Source: Fen-1118 sp964491625
GTDB lineage: Bacteria; Myxococcota_A; Polyangia; Fen-1088
Direction of reading: 5' to 3'
NCBI GenBank assembly: GCA_964491625.1
Contig: CAZBIU010000298.1
Location: 1 to 8,598, forward strand
Length of the DNA: 8,598 nucleotides
The position numbers and the translations under genes were made by a program. Below, one piece after another: positions 4,868 to 8,598 of this stretch (positions are counted from its first letter, which is position 1; every line of letters begins with the position of its first letter). Below the pieces are notes generated by a model that did not search any database, was not told the DNA's origin, and was given only the letters and a program-made list of their open reading frames with translations.

Positions 4868-7462
4868 ATGCAGATCCGAAAAGTGCTGTCCCTGGTCGGA
4901 CCGAATGTTTGGGCCAACTACCCTGTCCTGGAAGCTTGGGTCGACCTCGGCGACTTCGACAGCAAGCCTTCCAACACCTTGCCCGGCTTCAATGATCGCC
5001 TGATGGCGTGGCTGCCCTCGATGATTGAGCACCGCTGCAGCGAGGGCGTGCGCGGCGGCTTCTTTTCGCGCCTGCGCGACGGAACTTGGCTGGGCCACGT
5101 GCTTGAGCACGTCACGCTTGAGCTAGAGACCCTGGCGCATCTGCCGGTCGGCTACGGCCGGACTCGCGAAACCAGCGAGCGCGGCGTGTATCGTGTGGTG
5201 GTCGAGTGTCTCGAGCATACCTTCGGCGAGGCCTGCTTGCGCACGGCGCGCGAGCTCGTCCTCGCTGCGGTGGACGACCGCGCCTTCGACGTGCCCGCGC
5301 AGGTCCGCCGCCTGCGCGAAGTGGCCGACAAGCTTTGCCTCGGCCCCAGCACGCAAGCCATCGTCAGCGCCGCCAAGGCGCGCGGCATTCCGTTCCTGCG
5401 GCTAAGCCAAGGCAACCTGGTTCAGCTCGGCTACGGCAAGGCCCAGCGCCGCATCTGGGCCGCCGAGACCACGAAGACTTGCGCATTGGCGGAATCCATC
5501 GCGCAAGACAAGGAGCTGACCCGCCAGTTGCTCTATTCCGTCGGTGTGCCCATGCCGGCCGGGCGCGCGGTGGAGAACCGGGAAGATGCATGGTCCGAGG
5601 CGGACGCGCTGGGACTTCCGGTGGTGGTGAAGCCACAGGACGCCAACCATGGCCGCGGCGTCTCGATACGCCTGGAGGACCGCGACGCGGTTGAGCGTGC
5701 CTTTGACATTGCCGCGCGCGAAGGCAGCGGCGTCCTGGTGGAGAAGTTCATCGCGGGCAATCAACATCGCGTGCTGGTGGTGGGCGACAAGGCGATTGCC
5801 GCCAGCGGCGGCGAGGCCGAGCAGGTCATCGCCGACGGCGTACGCACGGTCGAGGAGCTGGTCGAGGTGGCCAACCAAGATCCGGATCGTGGCGAGGATT
5901 CCGCGCAACCCTTGACCACCCTGGTCCTTGACGAGATCTCGCTTGAGCTTCTGCGGCGACAGGGGCTGGACAAGACCTCGGTTCCGCCGGCGGGCCGCAA
6001 GGTGACCATCCATTACAACGGCGATTTGACCGTCGACGAGACCGATCTCATGCACCCGGACATCGCATCGAGTTGCGTGATCGCGGCGCAAACCGTGGGG
6101 CTCGACGTCGCGGGTATCGACCTCATCGCCGAGGACATCGGACGGCCGCTGGAAGATCAGAATGGCGCCGTCATCGAGGTCAACGCAAGCCCCGGCCTGG
6201 TGATGCACCTCAAACCCCTGTTGGGCAAGCCGCGGCCGGTGGGCGATGCCATTTTGAGCCACCTGTTCGCGCACGGGGAATCGGGACGGGTGCCGCTGGT
6301 CGCGGTGTCGGGAAGCAACGGCAAAACCCTGGTCGCGACCATGCTCGCCGCGATGATGACCTCGACCGGCAGAAACGTCGGATGCGCAGCTTCCGTCGGG
6401 CTAGCGGTCGGAAGCCGGGTTCTGTCGAGCCAAGACGCTGCCAACGCGACCCACGCCAGGCGGCTGCTGCAGAATCCATTCGTCGACGCCATCGTGCTCG
6501 AGACCGACGAAATCAAGGTGATTCGCGAGGGCTTGGCCTTCGATCGCTGCGAAGTCGCGGTGGTCATCAACCTCGGCTCGGGCGATCACATGGGCGAAGA
6601 GTACGTCGACGATCGCACCCTGATCGCGAAGGCGATTCGCGCGCCCATGGACGTGCTTCTGCCCGAGGGATGCGCAGCCCTGAACGCCTGCGATCCGGAG
6701 GTGGCGGCGATGGCGGAAAAGTGCCGCGGGCGGATTCTCTACTTTGCGTCTCGGGGCATGCCCGACCTCGTCCGCCGACACCTGGACAAGGGCGAGGCTG
6801 CGATCCTCGTCGAGGACGGCCACATCGTGGCCACGCACCAGGGACAAACCACGCGCATTGTTCCGCTCGACTTGCTCGACGCCCAGCCGTTTGGAAGCGC
6901 GCCTTTCTTCTTGGAGGACGCGGTCGCCGCCGCGGCCGGAGGCGTTGCGCTTGGCTTGCCGACCCACGCTATCCGCGCCGGCGTCGAAGCGGGCCTGGTG
7001 CAAAACGGCGCAGCAGCGTATCGGGATGAAGGTAGGCTGCTGCTCGTAACGCCGGTCAGCAATCGGTCTGCCTTGGCCGGCTGGATCGACTTTGCGGCCC
7101 AGCACTTCCCAGACCGTAAGCGTCACGCGGTCCTGGAAGTACCCTCGGACTGGCGGCCCGAGGACGCGGCTGAGATGGGACGCTTGCTTGGCCAAGGATT
7201 TGCCAGCGTCTGGCTGGTTGCCCCGACGGGCAACTCAACCATCGAGAATCTATGCAAAATCATCGAACACCCGGGGTTTTGCCGAGAAAATTCCCTTTCG
7301 GAGGCCATCGATAGAATAAGCGCGGTGGCAGGCACGTCTGACTTCATATTCGTCGGGCCGTCCATGCGCTCTGGATTCGACCAGGCGAATTCGCACCTCC
7401 GAAAAAGGAACATGGTTCTCCTGGACCAACCGGGACTGGGGGCCATGGCAAACAGACGATGA
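4868..7462 (+). CDS. cphA: Cyanophycin synthetase homologue, copy 1, with degenerate Mur-ligase half
   Basis: 864 residues, close to the usual 870-900. CphA polymerises cyanophycin in the cytoplasm: an ATP-grasp domain adds Asp to the backbone and a Mur-ligase-like domain adds Arg to its side chain. The start at 4868 is set by the family-like opening MQIRKVLSLVGPNVW; a TTG in frame at 4775 adds nothing family-like. The N-domain (1-158) keeps GVRGGF (59-64) and GTWLGHVLEH (72-81). The ATP-grasp domain (about 159-465) keeps GPSTQAIV, VVVKPQDANHGRGV (252-265), HRVLVV and IEVNASPGLVMHL (436-448). The usual AERVPAHV reads ASGGEAEQV and the STGG loop reads LTVDET (387-392). The Mur half (475-864) keeps P-loop GSNGKT (482-487) and NLGSGDHMG (568-576). 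The ETARGGILR motif has become ETDEIKVIR (545-553), and the DYAHNPAG motif near 727-738 is gone. Arg ligation is therefore doubtful. It may act as a partner, primer or regulatory subunit. The Shine-Dalgarno is weak (GAGGG, 15 bases upstream). Confidence 0.88.
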   Translation: MQIRKVLSLVGPNVWANYPVLEAWVDLGDFDSKPSNTLPGFNDRLMAWLPSMIEHRCSEGVRGGFFSRLRDGTWLGHVLEHVTLELETLAHLPVGYGRTRETSERGVYRVVVECLEHTFGEACLRTARELVLAAVDDRAFDVPAQVRRLREVADKLCLGPSTQAIVSAAKARGIPFLRLSQGNLVQLGYGKAQRRIWAAETTKTCALAESIAQDKELTRQLLYSVGVPMPAGRAVENREDAWSEADALGLPVVVKPQDANHGRGVSIRLEDRDAVERAFDIAAREGSGVLVEKFIAGNQHRVLVVGDKAIAASGGEAEQVIADGVRTVEELVEVANQDPDRGEDSAQPLTTLVLDEISLELLRRQGLDKTSVPPAGRKVTIHYNGDLTVDETDLMHPDIASSCVIAAQTVGLDVAGIDLIAEDIGRPLEDQNGAVIEVNASPGLVMHLKPLLGKPRPVGDAILSHLFAHGESGRVPLVAVSGSNGKTLVATMLAAMMTSTGRNVGCAASVGLAVGSRVLSSQDAANATHARRLLQNPFVDAIVLETDEIKVIREGLAFDRCEVAVVINLGSGDHMGEEYVDDRTLIAKAIRAPMDVLLPEGCAALNACDPEVAAMAEKCRGRILYFASRGMPDLVRRHLDKGEAAILVEDGHIVATHQGQTTRIVPLDLLDAQPFGSAPFFLEDAVAAAAGGVALGLPTHAIRAGVEAGLVQNGAAAYRDEGRLLLVTPVSNRSALAGWIDFAAQHFPDRKRHAVLEVPSDWRPEDAAEMGRLLGQGFASVWLVAPTGNSTIENLCKIIEHPGFCRENSLSEAIDRISAVAGTSDFIFVGPSMRSGFDQANSHLRKRNMVLLDQPGLGAMANRR

Positions 7463-8598
7463 AGCTAGACACCCTGCGAACCCTCCGTGGACCAAACCTC
7501 TGGTCGAACGACACCCTGCTGGAGGCCATCTTGCTGGTCGACGGCGACCTGGCGACGCCTGCTATGCTCGGCCGCCTGCGCGGCACCCTCACCAAGGAAC
7601 TGGCCAAGCTGACCCAGGCAGCCTGGGATCGCAGCGAGGCCTGCGAGTCCCATCACGGCGAGGCGAGCCTGATCGCCGAATTGACTGCCGCCCTGCAGCG
7701 CGCGGCCGACTGTGAAATCGCCAAGCCGATGGTTCACGAGCTGGTCGCGGGTGTGCGGTACCGCATCGTGGTCCAGTACCAAGAAGAAGAGGTCGGCTGT
7801 CGCGCGCTGACGTTGGCCCTCGACCTCCTCAGCGCGGCGCGCACGGACCGCCTGGTCGACGTCGCCAAGGCGAGCCAAGAGCTTCGTAGCTTGAACCAGT
7901 CCATCCGCCTGGGCCCCAGCACCGGCGCCATGGTGCGCGCGGCCGAAGCCCGCGGCATTGCGACCCGTCGCCTTACCGACGGCAGCCTGGTCATGCTCGG
8001 CTACGGTTCTCGCCAGCGCCGCATCTGGGCCGCGGAAACCGACCGAACCAGCGCCATCGCCGAGTCCATCGCGCAGGACAAGGAATTGACCAAGTCTCTA
8101 CTCCGCGCGGTGGGCGTGCCGGTGCCCGAGGGGCGACCGGTGGAAAACGCAGAGGAGGCGTGGACCGCAGCGCAAGAGATCGGTGTGCCCGTAGTGGTGA
8201 AACCGCGCAAGGGCAACCAAGGCCGGGGCGTATCGGTCCGGCTCACCACGCGCGAGGCGGTGATGGCCGCGTTCGAGATTGCGGTCGCCCAGGACGGCGA
8301 GGTGATGGTCGAACGTCAGGTGGAGGGTTCGGACTATCGGTTGCTGGTCATTGGCGGACGATTGATCGCGGCGGCCCGCCGCCAGCCCCCCAGCGTTGTC
8401 GGTGACGGCAAGCACACCATCACCGAGCTGGTCGAAATCGAGAACCAGAATCCGCTGCGCGGTGAGGACCACTCGACCTCGCTCAGCAAGCTGCGCTTGG
8501 ATGCCATCGGCCGCGAGATGCTGGCCGAGCAAGGCTTCACCGTCGACACCGTCCCGTCGGACGGCCAAGTGGTCGTGTTACGCCGCAACGCCAACCTC
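7459..8598 (+). CDS. cphA: Cyanophycin synthetase homologue, copy 2 (partial, runs off the window)
   Basis: 380 codons are visible, from the ATG at 7459 to the window edge. The start overlaps the stop of copy 1 in ATGA, so the pair is surely one operon and translationally coupled. The opening MKLDTLRTLRGPNLW fits the family. The N-domain (1-150) aligns by YRIVVQYQEEEVG (101-113) but lacks GVRGGF and GTWxGHxxEH; residues 36-95 are unlike the usual sequence. From 151 it is canonical ATP-grasp: LGPSTGAMV (151-159), GSLVMLGYGSRQRRIWAAET (175-194), AESIAQDKELTKSLL (201-215), VVVKPRKGNQGRGVSV (245-260), SDYRLLVIGGRLIAAARR (291-308), VVGDGKHT (313-320), RGEDHSTSLSKL (334-345) and VLRRNANL (373-380). 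The window ends just where the STGG substrate loop is expected. The Mur-ligase half, and so competence for Arg addition, lies outside the window. This copy is the better candidate for the polymerising enzyme, on the inference that its unseen half is intact. Confidence 0.88.
   Translation, partial: MKLDTLRTLRGPNLWSNDTLLEAILLVDGDLATPAMLGRLRGTLTKELAKLTQAAWDRSEACESHHGEASLIAELTAALQRAADCEIAKPMVHELVAGVRYRIVVQYQEEEVGCRALTLALDLLSAARTDRLVDVAKASQELRSLNQSIRLGPSTGAMVRAAEARGIATRRLTDGSLVMLGYGSRQRRIWAAETDRTSAIAESIAQDKELTKSLLRAVGVPVPEGRPVENAEEAWTAAQEIGVPVVVKPRKGNQGRGVSVRLTTREAVMAAFEIAVAQDGEVMVERQVEGSDYRLLVIGGRLIAAARRQPPSVVGDGKHTITELVEIENQNPLRGEDHSTSLSKLRLDAIGREMLAEQGFTVDTVPSDGQVVVLRRNANL

Noticed and set aside
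5402..6274. Minus-strand open frame of 290 residues inside CphA copy 1
   Set aside because: It is antisense to a well-conserved ATP-grasp coding region with no motif of its own.

Overview
The window is high-GC bacterial DNA. It looks like a Myxococcota (Polyangia-type myxobacterium) chromosome. The support is indirect: a type IV pilus retraction ATPase at the left edge, and a surface lipoprotein with a very long Gly/Ser linker followed by an Asp/Val/Pro-rich spacer, a style I associate with myxobacterial lipoproteins. No rRNA, tRNA, CRISPR array or insertion sequence is visible.

Layout. (1) 2-217 (+) is the C-terminal end of a PilT/PilU-type ATPase. (2) 218-313 is a short intergenic stretch with a plausible extended -10 promoter. 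(3) 314-1951 (+) encodes a predicted lipoprotein: lipobox Cys44, a linker of about 128 Gly/Ser-rich residues, then a cysteine-rich domain with the motifs of glycoside hydrolase family 45 (endoglucanase). These motifs appear in circularly permuted order: the segment that normally opens a GH45 domain, with the catalytic Asp before a double Cys, lies at the extreme C-terminus. (4) 1960-4647 (-) encodes an 895-residue ABC exporter half-transporter (membrane domain plus ATPase) with an extra N-terminal domain and a C-terminal DUF1854-like domain. It converges on the GH45 gene with only 8 bp between stop codons. (5) 4648-4867 is a 220-bp divergent control region. (6) 4868-7462 (+) and 7459-8598 (+, cut by the window edge) are two tandem cyanophycin synthetase (CphA) homologues overlapping by ATGA.

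How the genes fit together. The right two thirds looks like one cyanophycin (multi-L-arginyl-poly-L-aspartate) locus. DUF1854 proteins and a particular ABC transporter are known companions of tandem cphA genes in other bacteria; here the two companions are one polypeptide, transcribed divergently from the cphA pair. The two CphA copies have decayed in complementary ways. Copy 1 keeps the N-domain HxxEH motif but has lost hallmark motifs of the Arg-adding Mur-ligase half. Copy 2 has lost the N-domain motif but keeps a canonical ATP-grasp region as far as the window shows. This suggests a two-subunit system with divided tasks. The GH45 lipoprotein and the pilus ATPase look unrelated to it.

The two most unusual items are the apparently permuted GH45 lipoprotein and the split-function CphA pair with its fused ABC-DUF1854 partner.
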